A stretch of 46,385 nt of DNA from Oscillospiraceae bacterium (GCA_004554485.1 SFLS01000006.1:1-46385); one strand, 5' to 3'. Positions 8,310 through 17,676 are shown, counted from the stretch's first letter. The notes: a model not told the origin generated them from the letters alone. Program-made: numbers and translations.

Positions 8310-9470
8310 CTACTCCTTTTCCACTGTCGTTTGGCGGGAGACCGACAGAATGATGCCCATTTCTCCCAGCAGGATGGCCAGCGCGGTGCCGCCGTAGGAA
8401 AAGAACGGCAGGCTGATGCCGGTGGCCGGAATGGTATTGGTGACGACCGCCATATTGAGAATGGCCTGCACCCCCACCTGTGCGATAAAACCGGTGACCA
8501 GCATGGCGCCGAAGCGGTCGCGGGCCTTGATGACGATGGTAAAGCCCCGCCAGATGAGCAGCGAGAACAGCAGAATGACCAGCAGCGCCCCTATAAAGCC
8601 CAGTTCCTCACAGACCACCGAAAAGACGAAGTCATTTTGCGGCTCCGGCAGGAAAAGGTACTTCTGGCGGGAGTTGCCGATCCCGGCGCCCATCAGACCG
8701 CCGGAGCCGATGGCATACAGCGACTGCAGGGTCTGGTAGCCGGTCCCCAGCGGGTCGGAGGACGGATCCTGCCAGATGGTGATGCGCCCCATGGCGCGCT
8801 CGTGCAGCGAGGGGATCAGCATGATGGCGGCAACGCCGGCCGCGACCAGCCCGCCCGCGGCGGCGATCCATTTGGCGGGCAGACCGCCCACCACCAGCAT
8901 GATGCCGCCCATGACCACCAGCAGAATGGTGGCGGAAAGGTGCGGCTCCTTGACGATGAGTCCGGCGTAAACGCCCAGTATGACCGCAAAGGGAAAGATG
9001 CCGTAGCGGAATTGCCCCAGCTTTTTCTCGTTGGAGACCAGCAGGTGGGAAAACAGCAGAACCAGCGAGAATTTGGCCAGCTCCGAGGGCTGGAACTGGA
9101 AGTTGCCGATGAAGATCCACCGGTGGGCGTCATTGACCTCCGGCATGAAGTAGCAGAGGACGAGCAGCGCGGTGACGACCGGGAACAGCGGCCAGGCAAG
9201 CTTGCGCCAGAAGTGGTAATCCATGCGGGAAAAAATGAACATGGCGCAAAGCCCTGCTACCGCCCACACCAGCTGCCGGGTAATGTAGTGGAAGCTATTG
9301 CCCTCCCGGTAATAGCCCTGGGCATAGCTGGCGGAAAACATCATAACAAGGCCGAATACCAGCAGCAGCAGGACCAGCACCATAAAGGTGAGGTCCACGC
9401 TGGTGTTTTCGTACCGGGGGAACAAAGCCCGAAGCCCGCCGCCCGATTGTTTCCTATGCTTTTTGGCCAA
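8310..9470 (-). CDS. ftsW: SEDS peptidoglycan polymerase FtsW/SpoVE
   Basis: 386-aa SEDS-family membrane protein with about ten transmembrane segments that polymerises glycan strands from lipid II together with a class B PBP. Family signatures seen are HRWIFIGNFQFQPSELAKF, the GIGNSRQKYLFLPEPQNDFVF region (positions about 245-265) and the C-terminal GISLPFFSYGGTA. The start appears to be TTG at 9470, 9 bases after GGAGGT; no ATG or GTG fits. The partner PBP is the SpoVD-like gene in the same cluster. The murD gene usually found just before ftsW is absent here. Confidence 0.94.
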   Translation of the reverse strand: MAKKHRKQSGGGLRALFPRYENTSVDLTFMVLVLLLLVFGLVMMFSASYAQGYYREGNSFHYITRQLVWAVAGLCAMFIFSRMDYHFWRKLAWPLFPVVTALLVLCYFMPEVNDAHRWIFIGNFQFQPSELAKFSLVLLFSHLLVSNEKKLGQFRYGIFPFAVILGVYAGLIVKEPHLSATILLVVMGGIMLVVGGLPAKWIAAAGGLVAAGVAAIMLIPSLHERAMGRITIWQDPSSDPLGTGYQTLQSLYAIGSGGLMGAGIGNSRQKYLFLPEPQNDFVFSVVCEELGFIGALLVILLFSLLIWRGFTIVIKARDRFGAMLVTGFIAQVGVQAILNMAVVTNTIPATGISLPFFSYGGTALAILLGEMGIILSVSRQTTVEKE

Positions 9471-9528
9471 TGGGTCGCCACCTCCCCGGTAGGGATGAAA
9501 TGGGTTCCGGCCGTATGCCCGGCCGGGC

Positions 9529-10536
9529 TTAGATAAAGTTGAGCGCCAGAATGCCCAGCGCGCTGCCGATGGCGGTAATGACCGAGAACATCACTACGAT
9601 CTGTTTTTCGGTATAGCCGCTCATTTCGAAATGATGGTGAATGGGGCTCATCTTGAAGATGCGCTTGCCATGGGTCAGCTTGAAGTAGCACCGCTGCAGC
9701 AGCACCGAGCCGATTTCGATGACATAGATGATGCCGAACAGCACCACAAAGAAGGGCAGCCCGGTGCCGAAGGCCAGGGCGATGACCATCCCGCTCATAA
9801 AGAGCGAACCGGTATCCCCCATGAATACCTTGGCCGGGTAGTGGTTCCAGATGAGAAAGCCGATGCAGCCGCCGCCCAGCGCCCCTGCCAGGATGCCCAT
9901 CTCCCCCATGCCCAGCAGGTAACAGAAGATGAGGTAGCCGATGGACAGCACCAGCGTGACCGAGGAAAGCAGTCCATCCAGACCATCGGTGAAGTTGACG
10001 GCATTGGAAAGGGCGATGATGGCGAACAGGGCAAACACATAATAGAATACCCCAAAATCCCAGGAACCGATAAAGGGAATGGTTACCACCGTGGAGCGGG
10101 TGCCGCTGAGGTGCAGCAGCACCAGATAAACGACGCCGAACAGGATCTGCAGCGCCATTTTCTGCCGCTCGGTCAGGCCCTCGTTCTGTTTTTTTACTAC
10201 CTTGAGGTAGTCATCCAGAAAGCCGATGCCGCCGAACAGCAGCGCCAGTACCAGGCCGTAAAACATCCTGGCGCGCATGATAGCCGCCATGGGATCGCCC
10301 ACGGTATCGGCGTGCAGGAACAGATAGGCCACGACCACCGCAATGGGGATCCCGATGATGAACATCAGGCCGCCCATGGTGGGGGTCCCCTGCTTGCCCT
10401 GGTGCCACTTGGGACCGATCTCCAGTATAGTCTGCCCAAAATGCAGGCGGCGCAGCATCGGCAGCAGCCAAAAGCCCCCGACGGCGGTGATCACACTGGC
10501 CATCAGTACGGCCACAATGACAGCGGTAATATTCAT
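9529..10536 (-). CDS. mraY: Phospho-N-acetylmuramoyl-pentapeptide transferase MraY
   Basis: 335-aa polytopic enzyme that links UDP-MurNAc-pentapeptide to undecaprenyl phosphate, making lipid I. The active-site aspartates are present: D108/D109 in GFLDDYLK and D184/D187 in NFTDGLDGL. The conserved SPIHHHFE loop is near the C-terminus, and the substrate loop QGTPTMGG is at about 49-56. It starts 18 bases after the murF stop, consistent with coordinated production of UDP-MurNAc-pentapeptide and lipid I. Confidence 0.97.
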   Translation of the reverse strand: MNITAVIVAVLMASVITAVGGFWLLPMLRRLHFGQTILEIGPKWHQGKQGTPTMGGLMFIIGIPIAVVVAYLFLHADTVGDPMAAIMRARMFYGLVLALLFGGIGFLDDYLKVVKKQNEGLTERQKMALQILFGVVYLVLLHLSGTRSTVVTIPFIGSWDFGVFYYVFALFAIIALSNAVNFTDGLDGLLSSVTLVLSIGYLIFCYLLGMGEMGILAGALGGGCIGFLIWNHYPAKVFMGDTGSLFMSGMVIALAFGTGLPFFVVLFGIIYVIEIGSVLLQRCYFKLTHGKRIFKMSPIHHHFEMSGYTEKQIVVMFSVITAIGSALGILALNFI

Positions 10537-10554
10537 GATGCACTTCCTTTTTTG

Positions 10555-11922
10555 TTATGCGTGATACTCGCGGTAAAACGCGGCGATGACCTCATCCAGC
10601 GCCATTCCATGACTGGCCTTGCACCAGATGACATCGCCCCGGTGAGCCGTAGCGGCAAGATAGCGGGCCAGTTCCGTTTTCTCTTCAAAGTGGTGGGCTT
10701 CCATTCCCGCGGCCTGCGCCGTCCTGGCGGCCAGCCGCGCCTGCTCGCCCCAGGTCAGCAGCAGGTCGATGCCCTTTTCGGCGCACAGGGCGCCGATCTC
10801 GCGGTGGCTCTGTTCCGTCACGTCGCCCAGCTCCAGCATATCCGCCGCCACAAAGATGCGGCGGCCGTTACAGGGGAACTGCGCCAGCGTGGCGATGGCC
10901 GCCCGCATGGAATCGGGGCTGGCATTGTAGCAGTCCTCCACCATGGTGACGCCCTCGTGCTCCACGACCCTTTGGCGCCGGCCGCTGGGGGTGTAGTTTT
11001 TCAGGGCCTCGATGGCGGTTTCGGCCGGGATGCCCATGGCGCGCCCCGCGCCGAAGGCTGCCAGCGCGTTGAGGACCAGGTGCTCGCCGGTACCGGGGAT
11101 AGTGGCCCGCCAGCTTTGGCCCTCGGCGTGCAGCATAAAGTTGGTGGAACCCGGCGCCGTGCTGACGATGGTCGCCGTGATATCCGCCCGGCGGCTTTGC
11201 AGCCCGTAGCGAATCACGCGCAGCCGGGGGATCTCCACCTGCGAGAGCAGGTCGTTATCATCGCAGAGCAGCAGCACCGCCCCGTCCGGCAGGGCGTCCG
11301 CCAGCTCCAGCTTGGCCTTGAGAATATTTTCCCGGGAGCCGAGCCGTTCGATGTGCGAAACGCCCACATTGGTGATAATGCCCATCATGGGGCGGGCGGC
11401 ATAGCAGAGATCCCGGATCTCGCCCGGCGCACTCATGCCCATTTCCACCACCGCAACCTGCGTCTGAGGGGTGATGCTCATCAGCGTTTTGGGCGCGCCG
11501 ATCTCGTTATTCTGATTGCCTTCGGTTTTGATGATGCGAAAGGCGGAAGCCATGACCGCCGCCACCATTTCCTTGGTGGTGGTTTTACCTACGCTGCCGG
11601 TAATGCCGATGACTGCGGCCGGCATTTTGCCGCGGTACAGCGCCGCGATCTCCAAAAGGGCGCGCAGGCTGCCGGAAACCCGAAGCACCCGCCCGGCGGG
11701 GGTATAATTGCCGTCGTGCTCCGCCACGGCCGCCTCAGCCCCTGCCGCCAGCGCCGCGTTGATGTAATCATGGCCGTCCACCCGCTCGCCCGGCAGGGCG
11801 ATGAACAGCGCCCCCGGCCCGGCCTCGCGGCTGTCGGTGATCACCCGGGTGATCTCCCGCTCCTGCGTGGGGGGAGGGCAGCCCAGCGCCGCAGCTATTT
11901 CTCGCAGTGACAGTTTTTCCAT
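10555..11922 (-). CDS. murF: UDP-MurNAc-tripeptide--D-Ala-D-Ala ligase MurF
   Basis: Cytoplasmic ATP-dependent Mur ligase that adds the D-Ala-D-Ala dipeptide. The 455-aa product has the Mur ligase P-loop GSVGKTT (109-115), the central NEIG(A)P region that contacts the substrate, and the C-terminal DCYNASPDSM motif. Length fits. The ATG lies inside the 3' end of murE (28-base overlap), indicating coupled translation; no strong ribosome site is seen before it. Confidence 0.96.
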   Translation of the reverse strand: MEKLSLREIAAALGCPPPTQEREITRVITDSREAGPGALFIALPGERVDGHDYINAALAAGAEAAVAEHDGNYTPAGRVLRVSGSLRALLEIAALYRGKMPAAVIGITGSVGKTTTKEMVAAVMASAFRIIKTEGNQNNEIGAPKTLMSITPQTQVAVVEMGMSAPGEIRDLCYAARPMMGIITNVGVSHIERLGSRENILKAKLELADALPDGAVLLLCDDNDLLSQVEIPRLRVIRYGLQSRRADITATIVSTAPGSTNFMLHAEGQSWRATIPGTGEHLVLNALAAFGAGRAMGIPAETAIEALKNYTPSGRRQRVVEHEGVTMVEDCYNASPDSMRAAIATLAQFPCNGRRIFVAADMLELGDVTEQSHREIGALCAEKGIDLLLTWGEQARLAARTAQAAGMEAHHFEEKTELARYLAATAHRGDVIWCKASHGMALDEVIAAFYREYHA

Positions 11923-13322
11923 GGGATTCTCTCGCTTTCCAATATCGCTGTAACAATCTCCCGCTCGTCAAAGGGGAGGGCCTTTTCCTGAATGATCTGC
12001 GTCGTCTCATGCCCCTTGCCTGCCAGCAGGAGCAGATCGCCCGGCTGCATGGACGCTATGCTTTGGCGGATCGCCTCCCGCCGGCCGGGAATTTCGGTAT
12101 AGACTGCCATATGGGGCAGCCCCGAAAGGATTTCCCGGCGGATCGCGGCGGGGTCCTCCCCCCGGGGGTTGTCGTCGGTAATGATGAGACGATCCGCCCA
12201 GCGGGCCGCAGCCCTTGCCATCAGCGGGCGCTTGGTACGGTCCCTGTCGCCCCCACAGCCGAACAGCACCAGCAGCCGGCCCCGATGCAGCCGCCGCAGG
12301 CTGCCGAGGATGTGGTCCATCGCATCGGGAGTGTGGGCATAATCCCGCATAATCATGCGGCAGCACCCGCGGTACAATAGCTCCGCCCGCCCGCTGACCG
12401 GCGGACAGCCCGGCATGGCGGCGGCGATCTGCGGGGCGGTAAGACCCAGCGCCAAGGCGGTTTCGGCCGCGGCCAGTGCATCCAGCAGAAACACCTGACC
12501 GGTAAAAGGGACGGTAAGGCACTGTCCCCGCCAGGGCATCTGCCCCATTCCCGCCCGGCAGCAGTACTGCCACGGCAGATGATACGGGATAAACGGAACG
12601 GTAAGCTGCTCCAGCAGCCGACGGCCGTAGGGATCGCCGGTGTGGATGACCGCCTGCCGGCACTGGGTGAACAGCCGGGCCTTGGCGGCAAAGTAGCGCT
12701 CCATATCCCCGTGGTAATCCAGATGGTCCCGGGAAAGATTGGTGAACACGGCGGTGTGAAAAGGAATCCCCGCTGTCCGCCGCTGCGCCAGCGCCTGGGA
12801 GGAGACCTCCATCACCACGGTGGTAACGCCGTCCTCCGCCATTTGCCGCAGCGTGCGGTGCAGCTCCACCGGCGGAGGGGTGGTATAGGGATTGGGCCGT
12901 ACATGACCGCCCCAGGCAATGCCGTCGGTGCCGATGCGGCCGACCCGTTCCCCGGTGCTTTGCAGCAGCCAGCAAAGAATGTGCGCCGTGGTGGTTTTGC
13001 CGTTGGTGCCGGTAATGCCGACAAGCCGCAGCCTTTGGGCGGGGCAGCCGCAGCAGCGGGCCGCCAGAAACGCCAGTGCCTCCCTGGTATCCGGGACAAG
13101 GACCTGCCGGGGCAGGCCCAGATCCCGCTGGACAACGACGGCGGCGGCGCCCCGGCGCAGCGCATCGGCGGCGTCTTGGTGACCGTCGTGCCGCTGCCCA
13201 CGGATACAGACGAAAATTTTATCTTTGACATCCCCGCGGCTGTCGGCGGTGGGTTCCCACGCCGGCGGCAGCGATTCCAGACTTCCGATGCTTTGAACCT
13301 CCCGGGCGGGATGGTTCGGCAT
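11895..13322 (-). CDS. murE: UDP-MurNAc-L-Ala-D-Glu ligase MurE, meso-DAP type
   Basis: 475-aa Mur ligase adding the third stem-peptide residue. Seen: P-loop TGTNGKTT (104-111), the HLDYHG motif (200-205), the lysine that is carbamylated in the family (K214 in FAAKARLF) and DNPR (384-387), the tetrapeptide typical of enzymes that select meso-diaminopimelate over lysine. This agrees with dapF and dapL elsewhere in the window. AGGAGG lies 6 bases before the ATG. It begins 18 bases after the PBP stop and overlaps murF. Confidence 0.96.
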   Translation of the reverse strand: MPNHPAREVQSIGSLESLPPAWEPTADSRGDVKDKIFVCIRGQRHDGHQDAADALRRGAAAVVVQRDLGLPRQVLVPDTREALAFLAARCCGCPAQRLRLVGITGTNGKTTTAHILCWLLQSTGERVGRIGTDGIAWGGHVRPNPYTTPPPVELHRTLRQMAEDGVTTVVMEVSSQALAQRRTAGIPFHTAVFTNLSRDHLDYHGDMERYFAAKARLFTQCRQAVIHTGDPYGRRLLEQLTVPFIPYHLPWQYCCRAGMGQMPWRGQCLTVPFTGQVFLLDALAAAETALALGLTAPQIAAAMPGCPPVSGRAELLYRGCCRMIMRDYAHTPDAMDHILGSLRRLHRGRLLVLFGCGGDRDRTKRPLMARAAARWADRLIITDDNPRGEDPAAIRREILSGLPHMAVYTEIPGRREAIRQSIASMQPGDLLLLAGKGHETTQIIQEKALPFDEREIVTAILESERIPWKNCHCEK

Positions 13323-13340
13323 ATCTGGCCTCCTGAAGCA

Positions 13341-15560
13341 CTATGGGGTTTGGGGCGGGGCGGTATTGCTGAAGGTGACGGTGATGAGCGTCCCGCGCGG
13401 CACCTCGGTGCCGGGGGCGATGCTCTGCTCGACAGCGACAGCGGTCTCGCTGATTTTGCCGATGCCGTCGGCATCGAGGTTCAGCCCCGCGTTGGTGAGA
13501 ATGGTATTGACCACCTGCCCCGACTTGCCCCGGACATCCGGTACGGTGACCGTCTGCCGGCAGGATTCCTCATCGGTATACAGGATGACGGTGCTGCCCT
13601 TCTGGATCACGGATCCGGCAGCCGGCACCTGGGCGATGACGGTATCCCCGCCGCCCACAATGGTGGCGGAAAGCTGCTTTTGGGTCATGGCCGCCATGCC
13701 CATGTGGGCGCTTTGGCCCACCGCGTTGGGGACGGTGACATTGATGACGGAAAGCTCTTCGGCGGTGTAGTTGGTCTCCACACCGAGGTACGGCAGGATC
13801 TCCGAAAGGATGGCCCCGACGACGGGCGCCGCCACGGTGGAACCGTACAGGTCGGTTTCGTAGGGTTCATCCAGAATCAGCAGGACCGCCACCTGGGGAT
13901 TATCCATGGGGGCGACGCCTGCAAAGGAGTAGGTGTAGTAGCCGCGGTCGGAATCCAGCTTTTCACTGGTGCCGGTTTTTCCGCCGATGCTGTACCCGGG
14001 AACGGCGGCGTTCTTACCGGAACCGGCGGTCACGACGCCCTCCATCAGTTTGCAGACCTGACGGCTGGTTTCCTCCGAGATGACCTGTCGGCGCAGGGTG
14101 GGTTCGGTGACCGAAACCACGTTGCCGCCGCTGTCCAAAACCTTATCCACCACATACGGCTCGTACAGATAGCCGCCGTTGACCGCCGCCGAAATGGCGG
14201 TAATGAGCTGGATGGGGGTCACCTTGAAGCTCTGGCCGAAGGAGACCGTTTCCAGGTTGCCCTGGGTGGAATTGAGCTGGGCTTCGCTGTAAAAGTATCC
14301 CGATTCCTCGCCCGGCAGGTCGATGCCTGTGGGTTCGGTGAGGCCGAAGGATTTGAAGTAATTGTAGAAATTGGTGCCGCCGATCTTTTGACCGATCTGC
14401 ATATAAGCAGGGTTGCAGCTGTTCTGCATGGCCTGCGCCAGCGTCTGCAGACCGTGGCCGGCGTGCTTCCAGCAATGCTTGGTGATGCCGCCCGCCACAA
14501 AGGAGCCGGTGCAGTTGAAGCTGGAGTTGAGGGTGACGGCGCCGGTTTCCAGCGCCGTTGCGGTGGTGATGATCTTGAAGACCGAGCCGGGCTCGTAGGC
14601 CTCGTTCACCGCCTTGTTGCTCCACTGGATCTGCTGCTCGTAGGCAAAGGCCTTTCGGTATTCTTCGCTGCCCTGCTCGTATTCCGAAAGCTTCATCTGG
14701 GAGATCTCGGAAACGATGGCCTGCGGGTTGTTGGGGTCGTAATCCGGCATGGTGGTCATGCCAAGGATCGCCCCGGTATTGACATCCTGCACGATGACGG
14801 TGGCCCGGTTCTGCACGGCGTGCTCGGTCAGGGCGGTGGCCAGGTGCTTTTCGATGACCGACTGGATGTAGCTATCCAGCGTCAGCACCAGGCTGTTGCC
14901 GTCTTCGGCGCTGGTGATATCCTGATAAGTGTAGGGCATATCGGTGCCCCAGGCGTTTTTGGCGGTGACCACCTTGCCCGGGGTGCCGCTGAGGGTGCTG
15001 TTGTAGTAGGCTTCCAGTCCGTAAGCTCCCTCGTTATCGGCATTGACAAAGCCCAGTACGGTGGAGGCCATGGTGCCGTAGGGGTAGTAGCGGGTGCTAT
15101 CCGGCAGCAGCGTTACCCCGTCGATATCGTGATCCAGGGCGAACCGGTAGGCCGCGTCGGCGGTCTCCTTATCCACCCGGCTTTTGATGATCTGATAAAA
15201 GCTCTTTTTGTTGGAGGCGCGCTCCAGGATAAATTCCCGGTCCACCCCCAGCAGCTCGCTCATACCGTCCGCCAGCAGCACCGCCTGTTCATCGGTGATA
15301 TCCGCCGGGGAAAAGATGACCCGCCAGGAGGTAGCGGAGGCAGCCAGCACCTGGCCGTCGGCGGAGTAGATGGTCCCGCGGTTGGCATTGATGGTGGTGG
15401 CGCGAAGCTGGCGGCTCATGGCCTCCTGCTTGTAGGCTTCGCCCTCCACCAGCTGCACCTGATACAGGCTGCGGATGACAAGCCCAAAGCCCACGACAAT
15501 GAGCGCCGCTGCCACCAGAATGGCGCGTCCACGCATTTTTTTGTTGGGAAGAGACGCCAT
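13341..15560 (-). CDS. spoVD: Class B penicillin-binding protein with two PASTA domains (SpoVD/PBP2x type)
   Basis: 739-aa D,D-transpeptidase anchored by one N-terminal segment (about 13-35), with a PBP dimerisation domain, a transpeptidase domain and two C-terminal PASTA domains (about 606-668 and 675-739). Active-site motifs are SVFK (S326-K329), SCN (381-383) and KTG (528-530). The ATG at 15560 after AAGGGGGTG was preferred; the open frame continues 25 codons upstream without a ribosome site. As the only class B PBP in the cluster it could act in vegetative division (partner of FtsW), sporulation, or both. Confidence 0.93.
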   Translation of the reverse strand: MASLPNKKMRGRAILVAAALIVVGFGLVIRSLYQVQLVEGEAYKQEAMSRQLRATTINANRGTIYSADGQVLAASATSWRVIFSPADITDEQAVLLADGMSELLGVDREFILERASNKKSFYQIIKSRVDKETADAAYRFALDHDIDGVTLLPDSTRYYPYGTMASTVLGFVNADNEGAYGLEAYYNSTLSGTPGKVVTAKNAWGTDMPYTYQDITSAEDGNSLVLTLDSYIQSVIEKHLATALTEHAVQNRATVIVQDVNTGAILGMTTMPDYDPNNPQAIVSEISQMKLSEYEQGSEEYRKAFAYEQQIQWSNKAVNEAYEPGSVFKIITTATALETGAVTLNSSFNCTGSFVAGGITKHCWKHAGHGLQTLAQAMQNSCNPAYMQIGQKIGGTNFYNYFKSFGLTEPTGIDLPGEESGYFYSEAQLNSTQGNLETVSFGQSFKVTPIQLITAISAAVNGGYLYEPYVVDKVLDSGGNVVSVTEPTLRRQVISEETSRQVCKLMEGVVTAGSGKNAAVPGYSIGGKTGTSEKLDSDRGYYTYSFAGVAPMDNPQVAVLLILDEPYETDLYGSTVAAPVVGAILSEILPYLGVETNYTAEELSVINVTVPNAVGQSAHMGMAAMTQKQLSATIVGGGDTVIAQVPAAGSVIQKGSTVILYTDEESCRQTVTVPDVRGKSGQVVNTILTNAGLNLDADGIGKISETAVAVEQSIAPGTEVPRGTLITVTFSNTAPPQTP

Positions 15561-15618
15561 ACCGCACCCCCTTTCTGACCGGATGAAAAAAATGTCGTAT
15601 CCCCGTAAAATGGCGCGA

Positions 15619-15645
15619 AAGAGGTAAGACAGCATCTTACCTCTT
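15619..15645 (-). repeat. Perfect 11-bp inverted repeat between ftsL and spoVD
   Basis: Arms aagaggtaaga (15619-15629) and tcttacctctt (15635-15645) around a 5-base loop. On the minus strand the hairpin is followed by TCGCGCC rather than a proper U-tract, so it is more likely an mRNA processing or stability element, or a partial terminator inside the cluster, than a full terminator. Confidence 0.6.
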
Positions 15646-15673
15646 GTGGTCTGAACACCCGTTACAGTCTATT

Positions 15674-16168
15674 TTACTTGATCCGCAGGTATTCCAACGC
15701 GGTATCCATGCGGTCGATGAACTGCTCCAGCAACGAGCCGGAGGGCGCCGCCTGCGTGCGGGTCACTGCGTCGGCTTCGTTCAGCCGGATGTAGGTGGTC
15801 TGATAGCCCTGCACCTTGCAGAGCCCCTGCCCGGCCGCATAGCTGTCGACCTCCTGCGCCGTCCGGGCCGTCAGCTTGCCGCTGAGGTAGCTGTGCTCAT
15901 CCAGCAGGGCGGCATACAGGTCGTTCTGGGTCTGAATCTCATTGCCCAGTTCGATGGTGGAAACATTCTGGTACAGCACCATGGCCAGGAATACCACGAT
16001 GAGGACGGCGCACACCGCCAGCCGGCGCATGGCGCTGCGCTGTACCGCTTTTTGGGTTTTTGCCTTTTTCCGAAGGGCAGGGGCGGGCTGCGGCTTCCGG
16101 ACCGGCTCGGCCGGGATTTCATAAAGGGAAAGATCGTAAGCTTCGGTGGTGTTCCAGCGGGAATTCAT
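15674..16168 (-). CDS. ftsL: Cell division protein FtsL-like
   Basis: 164-aa bitopic protein: a basic cytoplasmic region of about 47 residues, one membrane segment (about 50-68, AVCAVLIVVFLAMVLY) and an extracytoplasmic helical region starting TIELGNEIQTQNDLYAAL. Sequence similarity across FtsL proteins is low; the call rests on topology, size and its fixed place between rsmH and the class B PBP. FtsL forms a coiled-coil complex with FtsQ and FtsB/DivIC. AAGGAGG precedes the ATG by 9 bases. Confidence 0.8.
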   Translation of the reverse strand: MNSRWNTTEAYDLSLYEIPAEPVRKPQPAPALRKKAKTQKAVQRSAMRRLAVCAVLIVVFLAMVLYQNVSTIELGNEIQTQNDLYAALLDEHSYLSGKLTARTAQEVDSYAAGQGLCKVQGYQTTYIRLNEADAVTRTQAAPSGSLLEQFIDRMDTALEYLRIK

Positions 16169-16231
16169 TTGCCGCCCCTCCTTTCTGTTTTGGTAGGATG
16201 CCGCGCCGCAAAAGGGGCCGCTGGCGCCGCA

Positions 16232-17158
16232 TCAGAGTTTTTCCAGTATTCTTAGCTTGGCCGACCGGCTGCGGCTGTTCTGCGCCAGCTCCTGCTCGTC
16301 GGCTTCGATGGGCTTGCGGTTGACCAGACGCGCCCTTGGGCTGTTGCCGCAGACGCACACCGGAAATTCCGGCGGGCAGATGCAGCCCCGGCAGTACTCG
16401 GCGAATTTCTGTTTGACCATCCGGTCCTCCAGCGAATGGAAGGTGAGGATGACAAAGCGCCCGCCGCCGTTGAGGCAGTCAAAGGCGGTATCCAGGCAGC
16501 GGGAAAGCTGGTCCAGCTCGCTGTTTACGGCGATGCGCAGCGCCTGGAATACCCGCTTGGCGGGATGTCCGCCCTCCCGGCGGGCTGCCGCCGGAATGAC
16601 GGCGTAGATCAGATCGACCAGCTGGCCGGTATGGGTAAAGGGCTCTTTTTCCCTTTGCGCAACGATTTTTTTGGCGATGGGATAGGCGAAGCGCTCCTCG
16701 CCGAATTCCCGGAAAACGCGGGCCAGACTTTCGGCATCCCAGGTATTGAGAAGATCGGCGGCGGTGGCGCCCTCCCGGCTCATGCGCATATCCAGAGGGG
16801 CATCCACGCTGTAGGCAAAGCCCCGCTCGGGGTTATCCAGCTGATAGGAGGAGACCCCCAGATCCAACAGGATGCCGTCCACCCCGCCTATCCCCTTTTC
16901 CGCCAGCACCTCCGGGATCGAAGCAAAGTCCCGGTGTAGGACCTCGGCGACGGGATACGGCGCCAGCCGGCGGGTCGCTTCCGCTACGGCGTCGGGGTCC
17001 CGGTCAAAGCTGAGCAGCCTGCCGGTGGTCAGCCGTTCGGCGATGGCACGGGAATGTCCCGCGCCGCCGGCCGTGCCGTCAATATAGACGCCGTCCGGCC
17101 GAATGGCCAGCCCCTCGATGCACTGCGGCAGCATGACCGAATAATGCGAAAATTCCAT
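16232..17158 (-). CDS. rsmH: 16S rRNA m4C1402 methyltransferase RsmH
   Basis: 308-aa SAM-dependent enzyme that N4-methylates C1402 in the decoding centre of 16S rRNA. The N-terminus HYSVMLPQCIEGL, the SAM loop DGTAGGAGHSRAI and the DGILLDLGVSSYQLD segment are family hallmarks, and the C-terminal KRSAKLR-like end is present. GAGGAGG lies before the ATG. It starts 9 bases after mraZ and begins the conserved mraZ-rsmH-ftsL run. Confidence 0.97.
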   Translation of the reverse strand: MEFSHYSVMLPQCIEGLAIRPDGVYIDGTAGGAGHSRAIAERLTTGRLLSFDRDPDAVAEATRRLAPYPVAEVLHRDFASIPEVLAEKGIGGVDGILLDLGVSSYQLDNPERGFAYSVDAPLDMRMSREGATAADLLNTWDAESLARVFREFGEERFAYPIAKKIVAQREKEPFTHTGQLVDLIYAVIPAAARREGGHPAKRVFQALRIAVNSELDQLSRCLDTAFDCLNGGGRFVILTFHSLEDRMVKQKFAEYCRGCICPPEFPVCVCGNSPRARLVNRKPIEADEQELAQNSRSRSAKLRILEKL

Positions 17159-17167
17159 AACGCCTCC

Positions 17168-17587
17168 TCAGAACTCCAAGGAGTCCAGCTCCTGCGCGAC
17201 GCTTTCGGAGGTAAGGTGGCCGATGTAGCTCTGCCAGTGGTTCACATCCCAGATCTCGGCATGGTCGGAAGCGCCGGTCACGATGACGTCCTTTTCCAGG
17301 TGGGCGTATTCCCGCAGGTGGGGCGGCAGCAGGATACGGCCCTGCTTGTCCGGTTCCACGGTAACGGCGTTGCTGAAAAAGTACCGCTTGATGCTGCGGC
17401 CCCGGCTCATCGGCAGCTGGTTGATCCGCTGTTCCAGCTTGTCCCATTCTTCGGCGGAGTAAACGGCGACGCATTCATCCAGCCCGACGGTGAGAATGAA
17501 GGATTCCCCCAACTGTTCCCGGAAACGCGCGGGAAAATTGATCCTGTTTTTGGGATCGATGCTGTGCTCGTACTGTCCCATCAGCAT
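17168..17587 (-). CDS. mraZ: Transcriptional regulator MraZ
   Basis: 139-aa protein with two SpoVT/AbrB-like repeats, each carrying the MraZ signature: DPKNRINFPARFRE near the N-terminus and EPDKQGRILLPPHLREYA in the second half. MraZ forms ring oligomers that bind short direct repeats before its own gene and usually repress the division cluster. Three matching repeats lie 56-82 bases upstream. Two possible starts (ATG at 17587 and 17581) differ by two residues; MLMGQY is like other family members. Confidence 0.96.
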   Translation of the reverse strand: MLMGQYEHSIDPKNRINFPARFREQLGESFILTVGLDECVAVYSAEEWDKLEQRINQLPMSRGRSIKRYFFSNAVTVEPDKQGRILLPPHLREYAHLEKDVIVTGASDHAEIWDVNHWQSYIGHLTSESVAQELDSLEF

Positions 17588-17642
17588 AACGGATCTTTTC
17601 CCCCTTTCCGGCTAAAATAGGCGGCAAAACAGGGCTGATTTT

Positions 17643-17668
17643 CCACTTCAACCCACTTTTCACCACTT
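17643..17668 (-). promoter_or_regulatory. MraZ operator: three AAGTGG boxes spaced 10 bp
   Basis: On the minus strand AAGTGG occurs at 17668-17663, 17658-17653 and 17648-17643, a period of exactly 10 bases, just downstream of the -10 box. Known MraZ targets are three or four TGGGN-type repeats with 5-base gaps between promoter and mraZ, so spacing, number and place all fit. Confidence 0.88.
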
Positions 17669-17676
17669 ACAAGCTG

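Noticed and set aside
12579..15578. 999-codon plus-strand open frame opposite murE and spoVD
   Set aside because: Exact antisense of two well-supported genes, low-complexity translation and no matching start signals.
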